A stretch of 64,000 nt of DNA. It comes from Entoloma clypeatum. Its lineage: Eukaryota; Basidiomycota; Agaricomycetes; Agaricales; Entolomataceae. Where the stretch lies: assembly GCA_963565915.1 (NCBI GenBank), contig OY751485.1:3162001-3226000 (forward strand), written 5' to 3'. Positions 28,193-37,970 of this stretch are shown piece after piece. Under the pieces are notes generated by a model. It saw only the letters and a list, made by a program, of their open reading frames with translations, ran no database searches and had not been told where the DNA came from. The position numbers and the translations under genes were made by a program. How positions within the stretch are numbered: the stretch's first letter is position 1; each line of letters opens with the position of its first letter.

Positions 28193-29465
28193 ATGGATTT
28201 CTATCGTGCCCACGCATTGACTCCAGATCCGTAAGCTTCGCTGGTCTGTCCTGGTGATCCACACAATTTCACACTCCCCAGCTTCCTCTTTGATCATGCC
28301 TTGAACAGCGTCCGCGATCATTCGCGCATCCATCAAGGTGGCATCGGCCTAGGGGTCGCGATAAATGAGGCCAGGCATTGGCATAGTCGCGCCTATGGTG
28401 GTATCGTAAAGTTATTTCCCCCTTACCCCTCTTCACCAGTTAACCCCCTTTGTCTTCAAAGGGTGAACTCTCTCACATGCTACCCGCAGAGATCGGACAT
28501 GCTGCCGCCTACGAGGCTTACCGCACATGGATTCACAATAGTTCAATATACGAGCCTTTAAGTGGGAATACCAACAAGCAGAGAGAAGGTCTCATTGGCC
28601 TCGCTGTCGCCGAAGGTACCACTATCATCTTATTCTTAGCTATCGAGCCCAACCGTCCGCCCTTAGCTTCTCGCCTCCTCTCCCATGCTGGCCGTCAGAT
28701 GGATCGCTATGCAGCTATGAGTGCCTCGGAAGCTGCTGCTGCAACCGCTTCCGTCATCTTTTATCAGGTATCGCTCCACTGTTTGATTCATATCAAACTA
28801 TCCTCACTATGCAACTCCAGAATCAAAAAGATATCGATGGTCGTTACAACCGCTCCCGTTCTCGTTCTCGTCCTAGCTATGACTCATTCGGTTCTCACAA
28901 CAATCATGACGATGATGAAGCCCTCAGATATCCACGCCACCAACGCTCGCACTCTCATTCACGCTATCCCTCACTTCAGATTTTAAATCCATCTGAATAC
29001 GTGGGAGGTGGATATCCATCATCAGGCTATGCATCTTCCATGCCTCCTGGTATTGCACCCAGCTTTGGAGGGCATTCCCCGTCCTATTCCTCTTATGGCA
29101 GTGGCAGCACGCTGCCTGCGCCCGCCCACGGAACGCCCTACCCTCAATCAGCTCTCCCTATGGTACATGGTTCATCGTATCAACCCTCGTCATCGTATCA
29201 ACCCTCATCATCGTATCAACCCTCATCAACGCCTTTGGTCGTCCCACCGAGTGCCTCTCACCGCGGACGCAGCGTATCCATGTCGTACGCCCCTAATCCA
29301 TATATAGGGACAGCGATGACCGCTGGTGGGATGATGATGGGAGCTCCCCCCTTCATCGTAACGAAAAGCCACCGCAAAAAGCACAAGCATCGTCGTTCAC
29401 GCTCACGCTCTCGATCCAGAGGCAGGCGTTCAAGAAGTAACGATCGTCGTCACCATAGGCATTAG
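28193..29465 (+). CDS. CipC-like helical protein with SR-rich tail
   Basis: Exon 1 is short (MDFYRAHALTPDP), followed by exons reading SFLFDHALNSVRDHSRIHQGG, then GELSHMLPAEIGHAAAYEAYRTW, then SRLLSHAGRQMDRYAAMSASEAAAA. The ELSH..AAAYEA stretch resembles CipC/DUF3759-type small helical proteins known from concanamycin-treated Aspergillus. A last exon from about 28819 adds Arg/Ser, His and Tyr/Pro-rich sequence: three repeats of SYQPSS (29174-29227) and a terminal RS-rich block (SHRKKHKHRRSRSRSRSRGR). RS tails suit nuclear-speckle or RNA-binding roles; this is inference. Confidence 0.6.
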
Positions 29466-29963
29466 AATGCTCTGCCGAACTCCTCATGCATCTCTGTGAT
29501 ATCCCGCAACATATCATAATTGGATATGTATTATGCTGTTAATTTGTTCTTTACATACATACATACATGCACTATTCAAAACTCCTACACATTTGTACAA
29601 TATTATTTCTTGCGTTGAGCGTTATCGCCAATCTGATACTTTGAAACGCGCCAGTTCGACATAGGCCGCTCTCCCGCTGCGTGACGCTTTGGCTGAAGAC
29701 TATGTATATTCGTGGAAACACGCTTCATCATGATGCAGTGTGGAAACATCAAAAGCTGTGCTGTAACCGAGTTGCACATTCATCAATACCTCCGCCCGGA
29801 GGGGTATATAAGGCTACCACCTCATGACGACCGCTTTTCCAACTAGGCTGGCCCTATTCTCTCCCCCGTCGACAAAAGGAACTGGAAAAAAAACTACATT
29901 CAACAGGATTGAATCCATCCTCTTGCAAACCAATCATCTACACGAACCAAGTCAGATCTCATA
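29466..29963 (+). promoter_or_regulatory. Promoter region of membrane gene B with TATA box
   Basis: 498 bp. GGGGTATATAAGG includes TATATAAG at 29805-29812, about 155 nt before the ATG, and is followed by a pyrimidine-rich stretch near 29850, a usual fungal start-site setting. A small CATACATACATACATG repeat lies near 29555. Confidence 0.65.
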
Positions 29964-30729
29964 ATGACCATGATGACTACCCGCACGTTCTGCTGCTGCA
30001 TTCCGACTAGGCTTGGTGTTGTCGTACGTTGTCGTCGTTTCTTGTCTTCATGCATACCTCATGTCTTTTCGGACAGGTAATCTCCACAATCGGATTGCTG
30101 GGAGGAGGAGCCCTTGCTATTGGCGCAGCACTAAACGCCCATAACATTCGTGTGTTCTTGACCGCTGATCGACTAGGTGATAGTGCTTACGCGCCTCTAT
30201 ACAGAGGGTAGCAAAGTGTCCGTGGCAATTTCAATCATCATCTATGCCCTCCTGGCCCTCGTCTCTCTTCTAGGGTAATCACCCACGTCCTCCGATCTTC
30301 AAATCAAGGTACTTACCCTCGAGTACACAGTCTGATCGGCGCCATGGGACGCAAGCTCCTCCTCGTCAAAATCTACTTTGCGTCGCTCGTTGCTCACCTC
30401 ATGTTCAGTTTGATTGTTGGAATTTACGCTCTTTTCCGCGTCTTCAAAGACGGCGACGCATTTATTGCGCACTGTATCTCTGCCAACTCCGACGTTTCCA
30501 ACGCGAGCAAGGTCTGTCACGAAGGCCTCAGAGTTGTCAAGGGCGTGTCTGTCACTTTGTTCATCATCGTTTGGTTATTCGAAATCTGTGAGTTGCTCCG
30601 TCGAGTAGAGAGCAAGTGTAGGAGCTGAAAACATGATCAGGGGGTATTGTCATCGTCAGTGGATACACCAAACAACTTAAAGATGAGCAAGCTGTTGAAG
30701 GGGTGGTCAAGGACACTGAGGCATGGTAA
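29964..30729 (+). CDS. Four-helix membrane protein B (paralogue of gene A)
   Basis: Exons 29964-30023, 30077-30149, 30205-30274, 30331-30587 and 30641-30729 give 182 residues. The start MTMMTTRTFCCCIPTRLGVV matches the FCCCLPVRIGV motif of gene A. Four hydrophobic segments follow (VISTIGLLGGGALAIGAAL; SVAISIIIYALLALVSLLG; an IYFASLVAHLMFSLIVGIYALF stretch; VSVTLFIIVWLFEIWGIVIV). A loop with two Cys (HCISANSD...VC) lies before the fourth. The tail is short and acidic. A strong TATA box suggests regulated or high expression. Function unknown. Confidence 0.75.
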
Positions 30730-30871
30730 TAGCGTTGTCGTTCATGCACATAATCTAGTCATTGCCCCTCTCAAGAGTCTTGAACACTCATCTTGCATTC
30801 GACCAAAAAGGAGAACAAAAAGTACGGTAAATTGTGCATATGTACATCCCAAGCTCCATCAAGACCATCCT

Positions 30872-32916
30872 CTAATTGTAGCAGAGGACGTGATAGTCCT
30901 GGCAATGACACCGTCATCATTAATTTATTCGTCGGGTTGATCATCCAGTGTTACATACCTTGATATTCTTCTCAGTGCCGCCGTAAGGGATGTATGCTCC
31001 TACATAATATCACCATCAGCCAAGTCTGCGAAATTGCTAAAACGCACCGTCAAGCTTCGCGCTCGCTTTCCCGGGATGATAGACGCCATTGTACTCTGCC
31101 TTGGCGATGTAAAGTAGCGTTCCATCATCCTCGCGCCCGCCCTCGACAGGCCTGTATCCCAAAGAAGCAGGATTGAGCTGACCGCGAGAATGCACCCAAC
31201 GCAAACCATTCATATTTCCAAGAAGAATTTCGTAGGTATCAAGCTTTACACTGTGAGATCAAAGGCCATCAAGTCCGGTGGAAAAACTCTTACATGGATT
31301 TCTTCTTGCTTGAATCCGATGACAGCACCCTTCGTGAATGCATCGGATGCCTTGCCAACCTCTGTCACCCTCGTCAGTAATTTCCCTCAGAATTAGATGG
31401 TCGCTGAATGCCACATACGTATCCCACCCTGAGGTGGATGCATCAATAATTGCATAGCACATCAAAGGTCCAGATAGACCGACCTCATGGTATGCCCTGC
31501 AAATGTACAAGCTCCAGGAATGCTCCTTCGAGACTTCAATCGCTCCTTGAGGGACCTTCTTTCCGTGCGCGAGGACCCATGTAGCCGGTCCAGTGGGGCC
31601 CTGAGCATAAAACCGATCACTACGTTGTTTCGCGTCGTTCTCCCAAGCAGTGCGATCCCGTTTCTGCGCTAGCCAGTCAGAAAACGAGAGGCGCGGTCGT
31701 TTTGAAAGACATTACCCAGTTTTCCGACTTCTCGTGTCCTTTATAGAGGGCATAACCTCCTCCGAGCACCGCGGCACCTGCAGCTACGCCTCCAGCAATC
31801 TAGACAAGCGGATATGAGGCCTCAATGGCAAGGAACGGGAATGAAACCAGAACAGACCTCTAGCTGCTTCTTGCGTTCATCATCGATGTGGAACCGGTTG
31901 CCATGTTGCCCCTCGTTTGCTGGTTCTCCCTTATAATCGGAGTGACCCTGCTGCTGCTGATTGTACTTTTCCTGATTTTCGATTTTAGCTGTTGTCGCAA
32001 TATGAGGAGCTAGACCAGCCTGCTCTGCCTTTTCTTTTTCATGATGCTTATAATAGGCGGTTCCGCCCGCAGCAAGCGCACCTGCTGCGACCAGCCCCCC
32101 GCCAATCTAATGATGCGAAATGAACATGTGAATCCTGGACATAGAACATTTATGAAACCCACCTCAAGCTGTTTCTTGCGTTTATCGTCGATATCATACC
32201 AGTGCTTGTCGTTCTGAGAGGCTTGAAGTTGCTGCTGCTGTTGTTGTTGTTCCTGATCAACTATCAGCACATACGGAGTCCTTGATGGCGATCAGGATCA
32301 AGCCAACCTTTTCTACCTTTTCCTTGTCGTGATGTTTATAATACGCGACGGCTCCCCCAAGAAGGGCAGCGCCCGCCGCTATGCCACCGCCAATCTAAGG
32401 AGATGGAGGAATTGATGACCAATGACGCCACAAACGCGAAGCATACCTCAAGCTGCTTCTTGCGCTTTTCATCGATATCATACCAGTGCTTGTCGTCTTC
32501 CTTGGAGGGTTCTACCTTGTGGTCCGGCTTCCAACCTTTGAAGAGTCAGTGGCGCAACTTCGAGTTTATACATGGTTTACTCTGCTGAGGTTGGCCTTGG
32601 GGCTGTTGGTAGCTTGGCGGCTGATTGAACTGTTGCTGATTCCGACCACTATCACTGTCTTGATCTTGAAGTCGTCCCCACAGGGCAGGCGTGATGGGCG
32701 GTGCCCAGTCTGACTACTTCCAGGATAAGCATAACTATAGCTCAGAGAAAGCTCATACCTGGGCTCGATGCGGTTGGATAATCTTGTATCTGTGACCTGG
32801 GGCCGACAAGGGTTTATGACAACACCTGATGTGTGATTCATTGACAGGTGCTCGCCTTCGTATTCGACGACGTCGCCGTTGTTATACTGTGTTCCGGGTT
32901 CCCAGTACTGAGTCAT
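30872..32916 (-). CDS. CBM5/12 - repeated Gly-rich helix - DM9 domain protein
   Basis: From ATG 32916 to TAG 30872. The N-terminus (WEPGTQYNNGDVVEYEG, then HRYKIIQPHRAQ after a GC-AG intron) is a chitin-binding-like CBM5/12 module. Next are Gln-rich linkers and three repeats of about 35-50 residues: KHWYDIDxKRKKQLE at an exon end, then a Gly/Ala-rich hydrophobic helix (IGGGIAAGAALLGG type) ending in YKHHEKEK-like charge. The C-terminal part (PTGPATWVLAHGK, SLYICRAYHE, GKASAKLDGAYIPYGGTEKN, DYHVLCYN) matches DM9 repeats, some of which bind mannose. A carbohydrate-binding or cell-surface/membrane-associated role is inferred. Genes of this layout are known only as predicted proteins. Confidence 0.65.
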
Positions 32917-33135
32917 GGCTGCGATCTATAGATGTATGACAAGGTAGGGAGGTTGCAGTATGCAGGTGGGGATTGACACCCTTTATACCGTTGCCCAAGT
33001 TCTTCGGCAACCTCCACCCATGATATATCGAGTAACCATCGCAGGTTGGAGCTTAGATGAAGTTATCTGATCATGACCTCGGGTTCCATAAGCAAGTGTG
33101 ACAAGACCGAAATAAATTTAGATTCATTTCCCATC

Positions 33136-33603
33136 ATGTCTGGTGCAGCAGCTTCAGCGGGTGCTTCCAAATTTACTACCTTCATGAACCATCCAGCAGG
33201 TATGTCATTCATTTCTTGGAATGGTCCCGTCCTACATTCACATCCCCAAGGTCCCAAGACTGTGTTCTTCTGGGCGCCGGTGATGAAGTGGTGTCTCGTT
33301 GCCGCAGGGCTCAAAGATCTGTCTCGACCAGCCGACAAGCTCAGTGTGTCACAAAACCTAGGTGCGAAATCAATCTTGCATAGTCGGCTGTTACTGACAT
33401 GCGTACCGCTTTTACAGCCCTCGCTGGAACTGGTTTCATTTGGGTCCGCTACTCGATGGTCATTACCCCAGTGAACTATAGCCTGGCAGCCGTACGTGTA
33501 ATTAAGAAACGTTTCAGGTTCTCCAGTCCGATATCACAATTTATAGGTGAATTTCTTTGTTGGCCTTTCGGGTCTCTCGCAACTCGCACGCATCGCACAG
33601 TGA
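33136..33603 (+). CDS. mpc2: Mitochondrial pyruvate carrier subunit 2
   Basis: Exons 33136-33199, 33251-33361, 33418-33491 and 33547-33603. MPC motifs are clear: FMNHPAGPKTVFFWAPVMKW, GLKDLSRPADKLSVSQN, TGFIWVRYSMVITPVNYSLAAVNFFVGL. The protein forms, with MPC1, the inner-membrane pyruvate importer. Read to the TGA at 33601 it has 101 residues, slightly short. The CAGTGAGT at that stop could instead be a donor, with a last exon near 33652 (acidic-basic tail). The ATG at 33136 is preferred because homology begins just after it. Confidence 0.88.
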
Positions 33604-33787
33604 GTCAGGCCATATTCCATTTTCGTACTGTTCTCAAAACGGGAGTTTAAGCCATCGAAGCACTCACTCAGAGGAACCAAAGAAAGTATGAGAAACACCA
33701 ATCATAATACATTCTGGTAGTGCATTGATACCATCTTCCTATAAGCACGAGCCGTTATTGTAACCTAAGATGCAACACATCAAAATG

Positions 33788-34483
33788 TTATCTTGATCGT
33801 GAGGTGCCCGCCTTGGACTTTCGCAGTGGTTCATCTGGTTTGCCTGCCTTCTCCGAACTGCCTTCACTCATGCGCTCTATTGCCATGCCCCACCACCCGC
33901 TTTCTTTCAACACCTTGCTGGCGGCACTGATGATGTTATTTACGACTTCATGCGCTTCTGAATCCTCTGCTGATCCTTCATGCTGCTGCTGAATTCGCCA
34001 CTCGCGATGACGCTGAAATGATTCCCATGATTTAGGCTGCTTCCGAGACGATCGCGGGTTGGTTCTCTGCGATCCAGAACGCGAATTATCCAATGCAAAG
34101 AAGGACCTCCCTATTTTTTCTAGAGCGACATTGGCCCCCAAGTCGCTGACAGTATGACCAGCAAACCACCCTGCCCCAGCTGCGAGGACACCGAGGATGG
34201 TGCCCCATTTGATGAACCAGATAGTGGTACGAAAGATCCAGCTAGTTGTGCGGTAAAAGGCGAGTAATGCAAGGTAGGCAGCCAGGAGAGTTATGACTGG
34301 CGGCAATAACTTCTGGGCGTCCCAATTGGATGGGTGTGTCGATATAAGGGAGCTGAGGAGGGTAAGGAGGGCAGTGATAAACGCTAAACAGTGAGAAACC
34401 AGATTGATGAATAAAGAGTAGAGAGGGGGAGGAAGGACATCGGCAAGATATGAGAGCAGGGGTCCAAAGAGGGCAGCAGCCAT
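33788..34483 (-). CDS. APQ12-like nuclear-envelope/ER membrane protein
   Basis: A single exon, 231 residues. Hydrophobic segments lie at about 15-45 (LYSLFINLVSHCLAFITALLTLL) and 58-78 (LPPVITLLAAYLALLAFY), with a third near 90-110 (FIKWGTILGVLAAGAGWFAG). A Ser/Arg/Lys-rich hydrophilic tail contains a helix (NNIISAASKVLKESGWWGMA). The layout fits the Pfam family for nuclear pore assembly and biogenesis (APQ12) in basidiomycetes. APQ12 in yeast affects membrane fluidity and pore assembly. The assignment rests on layout and partial resemblance. Confidence 0.5.
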   Translation of the reverse strand: MAAALFGPLLSYLADVLPPPLYSLFINLVSHCLAFITALLTLLSSLISTHPSNWDAQKLLPPVITLLAAYLALLAFYRTTSWIFRTTIWFIKWGTILGVLAAGAGWFAGHTVSDLGANVALEKIGRSFFALDNSRSGSQRTNPRSSRKQPKSWESFQRHREWRIQQQHEGSAEDSEAHEVVNNIISAASKVLKESGWWGMAIERMSEGSSEKAGKPDEPLRKSKAGTSRSR

Positions 34484-34772
34484 GGTGGCAGAGTGTTAGG
34501 TGGCCATCACGTGAATGAGATCTCGATCCAAATCAAATTTGAGTTATTTGTTTGTATTCATTTATGCTGACCCCCGCGGACTCCTTGAAAAGGGCAACCC
34601 GAAACTCCGGGGTATTTTCCTTAAAAGTAATGTGATACATACATCTTATCCAAATAACTGCAAATAGCCGACATATAAGTTTCACCCAAGACGATTTCCT
34701 CCCAACCTCCGAGCCTTCTCACTTCCTTCCCATCACTCGGCTCTCATCACCCACCCTCTCCCTCGTTCAGTG

Positions 34773-35437
34773 ATGGCTCTCAAAAGAAAAATTGACATCG
34801 ACGCGGAAGATGCACCCCCTCATGTACACTAGTTTCTCCCGACGTCTCTGCATTATTGACTGCCTCTTCCAGAATGCAAAGCAACTGAAGTTGATCCCGT
34901 TTCCCAACGTGGACTCTGATGATGACGTGCTCATGTCTGATGCTGAACCATTTTCTCCTGAAATTTATCACTCTCGCTTGCCTTCCAATGTCAGCTCGAC
35001 ATCTTCCAACTCGTCCGACTCGTCTTTTGGCAGTCCGCGTATGTCCTAATCTTTGACCGTGCTTATGACCCAACTCAGCAGTAGCTGCCAAAATCAGCAG
35101 CGTATCCGACTTTTGATATCTATCCGATGCCATTCTTCACTTCTGGAGGATCGGTCAACACCAACCCACATAACTATGCACATTACACTGCTCAATCCCC
35201 CACTACGCCACCAGTCGGGTTATTGCAGCCTTCCAGCTCGTTCTCTCACCATGGGCAAGTGGACGAATTCTGTGCTGTCCAAATCTTATCTTATTATTGT
35301 GCCCCGATGCTCCCAGTAAGAGCTGTTCTCAAGTCCCCAAGCTTCGTATCGCATGCGCCCCTGGACTGAATGGTCAACGTACGATGTGGAGCTTCTGCGA
35401 ACAATGTGGCTCCATCTCAAAGGTAGAAAGTGATTGA
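34773..35437 (+). CDS. Conserved basidiomycete protein of unknown function
   Basis: Exons start at ATG 34773 (MALKRKIDIDAEDAPP), then an Asp/Ser-rich region (NVDSDDDVLMSDAEPFSPE), a linker rich in Ser/Thr/Pro/Tyr, and a conserved end, SCSQVPKLRIACAPGLNGQRTM followed by WSFCEQCGSISKVESD. The last block has a CxxC pair with upstream Cys and looks like a small zinc-binding or interaction motif. The join before SCSQ uses a GC donor (35255, GCAAGT) with a CAG acceptor. Function unknown; a small regulatory protein is possible. Confidence 0.6.
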
Positions 35438-36365
35438 ACAAACCACCGACACGACCCGAGCCCTCCACGCCGTCATCCCGCTATCTCGCTCTTGCTACTC
35501 GTCGACTTCCTGTGCTGTTTGTTTCTTGTCGCTGATTTTCCTATCTCTGTCTCCTTTTGCCCCACACAGATTGGAATCGCATGTTTCACTGCGATATTTT
35601 TTTTATTACTATATTTTGCTGAAGCCGTTCTCGCTCGAAACGCCACACAAATTTATTCCCCATCCATATCCTTCCCACAAAACGCCAGCTGATCTCGTCC
35701 TCTCTGCATCATCCTACGGCGACACTCGGTCGACCACGACTTCCCGCCCTGCTTGGACTCAGCATCATCAGTTCGTGGACTCGAGCGATTGTTTTTCGTT
35801 CCTCTGTTGTACCTACAAAAGACATCCTATAGTCAAGGTGTTTGTATGAAATATATGTTGTTATCTTTGGCCGTAAAGATCGTTCTGGTTCGCGGAGTTG
35901 AAAGCATTTGGAGTAATTCCTTCTCTACGTTACGAACAAACGCAGTTGAACTCTTTCCTGACTCGCCTCTCCACAAGGGCAGCCAGCCTCGGTCCGAGTC
36001 GGCGGCCAGGGCCACTTTGGTCTGGTGTCAGCCTCATCATTTTCTCATGGAACAGGATTCCTGATCATCAGCATTGACTTGCACAGCGAATCGTGGCCTT
36101 ACTGGCAGAAGCTTGCTGTCTGGCGACCTTTCTTTTTTTATTTTACAAACATATATTATCATCCTCTATGTCTCGAGAGCGAGTAGAGAATGCATATATG
36201 GAGGTTCTCGTCCTAGGTATGACGCCCTTCGAGAGTCGTACCAGACAAGTCGGATAGGATAGGAAATGGCCCTTGAATTATTGTGTTAGATGATATGATT
36301 GATCTGGATGGTTATCACAGCCTTGCCATTACTACTCAAGCTGGAATCTTCAACCCGCTGCCTCT
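35438..36365. other. Intergenic, 928 bp, no gene recognised
   Basis: A pyrimidine-rich stretch follows the previous gene (CTTGCTACTCG... to about 35700), then AT-rich DNA. Reading frames have no homologue I can name. It holds the WDR68 promoter and perhaps long untranslated regions. Confidence 0.5.
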
Positions 36366-37804
36366 ATGGCTCAAACAACACTTCTCCAGTACGAAGCACC
36401 TTGTGAGGATCGACCACAACAGATTTTTACTCTCCACCGGTGTTGATTCATTTGCTTTGAAGGGCCCGTGCATAGTTTGGATTGGTGCAAGTCAGCTCCT
36501 GGTCAACAATTACGGCCTCGGTCAGCGTTTCGCCTCGGAATAGCTTCATTTTCCGAAAACTACAATAATCGAATCGCAGTTGTTGGCCTTCAAGATGAAA
36601 GAGTGCTTGTGGAAGACGATTACACTGACTATCCGGACTTCGTGACTTTGTGCGAGACGACCCATGGATACCCCGCCACAAGTCTGCGATGGCAACCAGC
36701 ATCTGGACATGCGTGGTCACAGAACTCGTCAATGACGGAGTTGCTTGCCACCACGGGTGACGCACTCAGGGTTTATGAGTATGCAAGTGATCTCGTGGCC
36801 CCTGCATCGAATTATGTTGGCCGGCAGTCCACTGCCTCGGGTCACAGCCTCACGATGAAGACCGCACTTTCTGGGGTGAGCTTCATGTCCCTCGATTACT
36901 CATAAAGCCTGATCCGTCGCCATTTCTCGAAGCAATCGAAAGTTCAAACGCAATCAACCGGCGCACCATTGACAAACTTCTCGTGGAATGAGAAAGCTTC
37001 AAGTCTCGTTGTAACCTCATCTATCGACACGACATGTACTGTCTGGAACATTGAAACCTCGACAGCTATAACACAGCTCATAGCACACGACAGAGAGGTG
37101 TATGATGTTGCTTGGCTCCCCGCATCGACTGACATCTTCGTCTCCGTCGGGGCCGATGGGAGCCTGCGTGCATTCGACCTCCGAAGCTTGGAACACTCCA
37201 CAATCTTGTATGAAACACCTGCCCCAAAGAATGTCCCGCCGCCTTCCGCGTCCCCGTCGACGTCCGCCAGACCACCTACGTCCCCTCTCCTCAGAATAGC
37301 GTTCAACCCATCTGACTCGAATTACATGTCAACATTCCATATGGATGGTTCCGAGGTTCAGATTCTTGATATGCGTAGTCCGGGCCAACCAGTGATGGAG
37401 TTGAGAGGGCATTGTGCCCCAGTAAACGCATTTGGATGGGGATCTGCGGACCATCCTTTGCTTGCGACTGCAGGTGCGCCCAACATGTTCGCAAGTTTCC
37501 CTCCAGCTCACATATAATGTAAGGCGATGACTGTCAGCTGCTCCTCTGGGACCTAGCAAATTATAGCAATCAGACTACTGCGTCTCCAAGGAGCGGAAGC
37601 TCACGGCTCAATTCGCCAAGGCCAGAAGTGAAGAAACGAACCGTTACCGAACCCCTCATGGCGTATACAGCAACAACACAGATCACCAACCTTGCATGGT
37701 CACCACAAATACAGGGGATGGTGATGAACACGGGACACTCTACAATGACAGGAGAATGGCTGGCCATTGCTTCTGGGAAATCGATCAAGGCTTTAAAGGT
37801 GTAG
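36366..37804 (+). CDS. WD40 protein, DCAF7/WDR68 family
   Basis: Starts MAQTTLLQYEAPWPVHSLDWC, the conserved beginning of the DCAF7/WDR68 (plant TTG1/AN11) family. WD repeats follow: RIAVVGLQDE, FPATSLRWQP-like motifs, LTNFSWNEKASSLVVTSSIDTTCTVWN, EVYDVAWLPASTDIFVSVGADGSLRAFD, PVNAFGWGSADHPLLATAG and, after an intron, DDCQLLLWDLA, ending GKSIKALKV. It is a scaffold for DYRK-type kinases and cullin-4 ligases. Exons 36366-36402 and from 36463 are clear; two later introns are likely (about 36880 and 37474). A gene-specific insertion of Ser/Pro lies near SPSTSARPPTSP. Confidence 0.88.
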
Positions 37805-37970
37805 ATATTCATAGTGCGCTACATATTGCTATGTTCCATGATACCTTCCAGTCAATATCTCCTTCCTTTCATCCATTCCTTTCATCCAGTCATAAAAAAG
37901 CATTACCAACGGGGAAATCTGACCAATGTCAGGGTATTGAGTGTCGTGAAATGGATAGTATTGCCAGAAC

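Noticed and set aside
35430..36064. Several overlapping frames between the unknown gene and WDR68
   Set aside because: Pyrimidine-rich sequence gives long Ser/Leu/Phe frames, but none has splice-supported continuity or homology.
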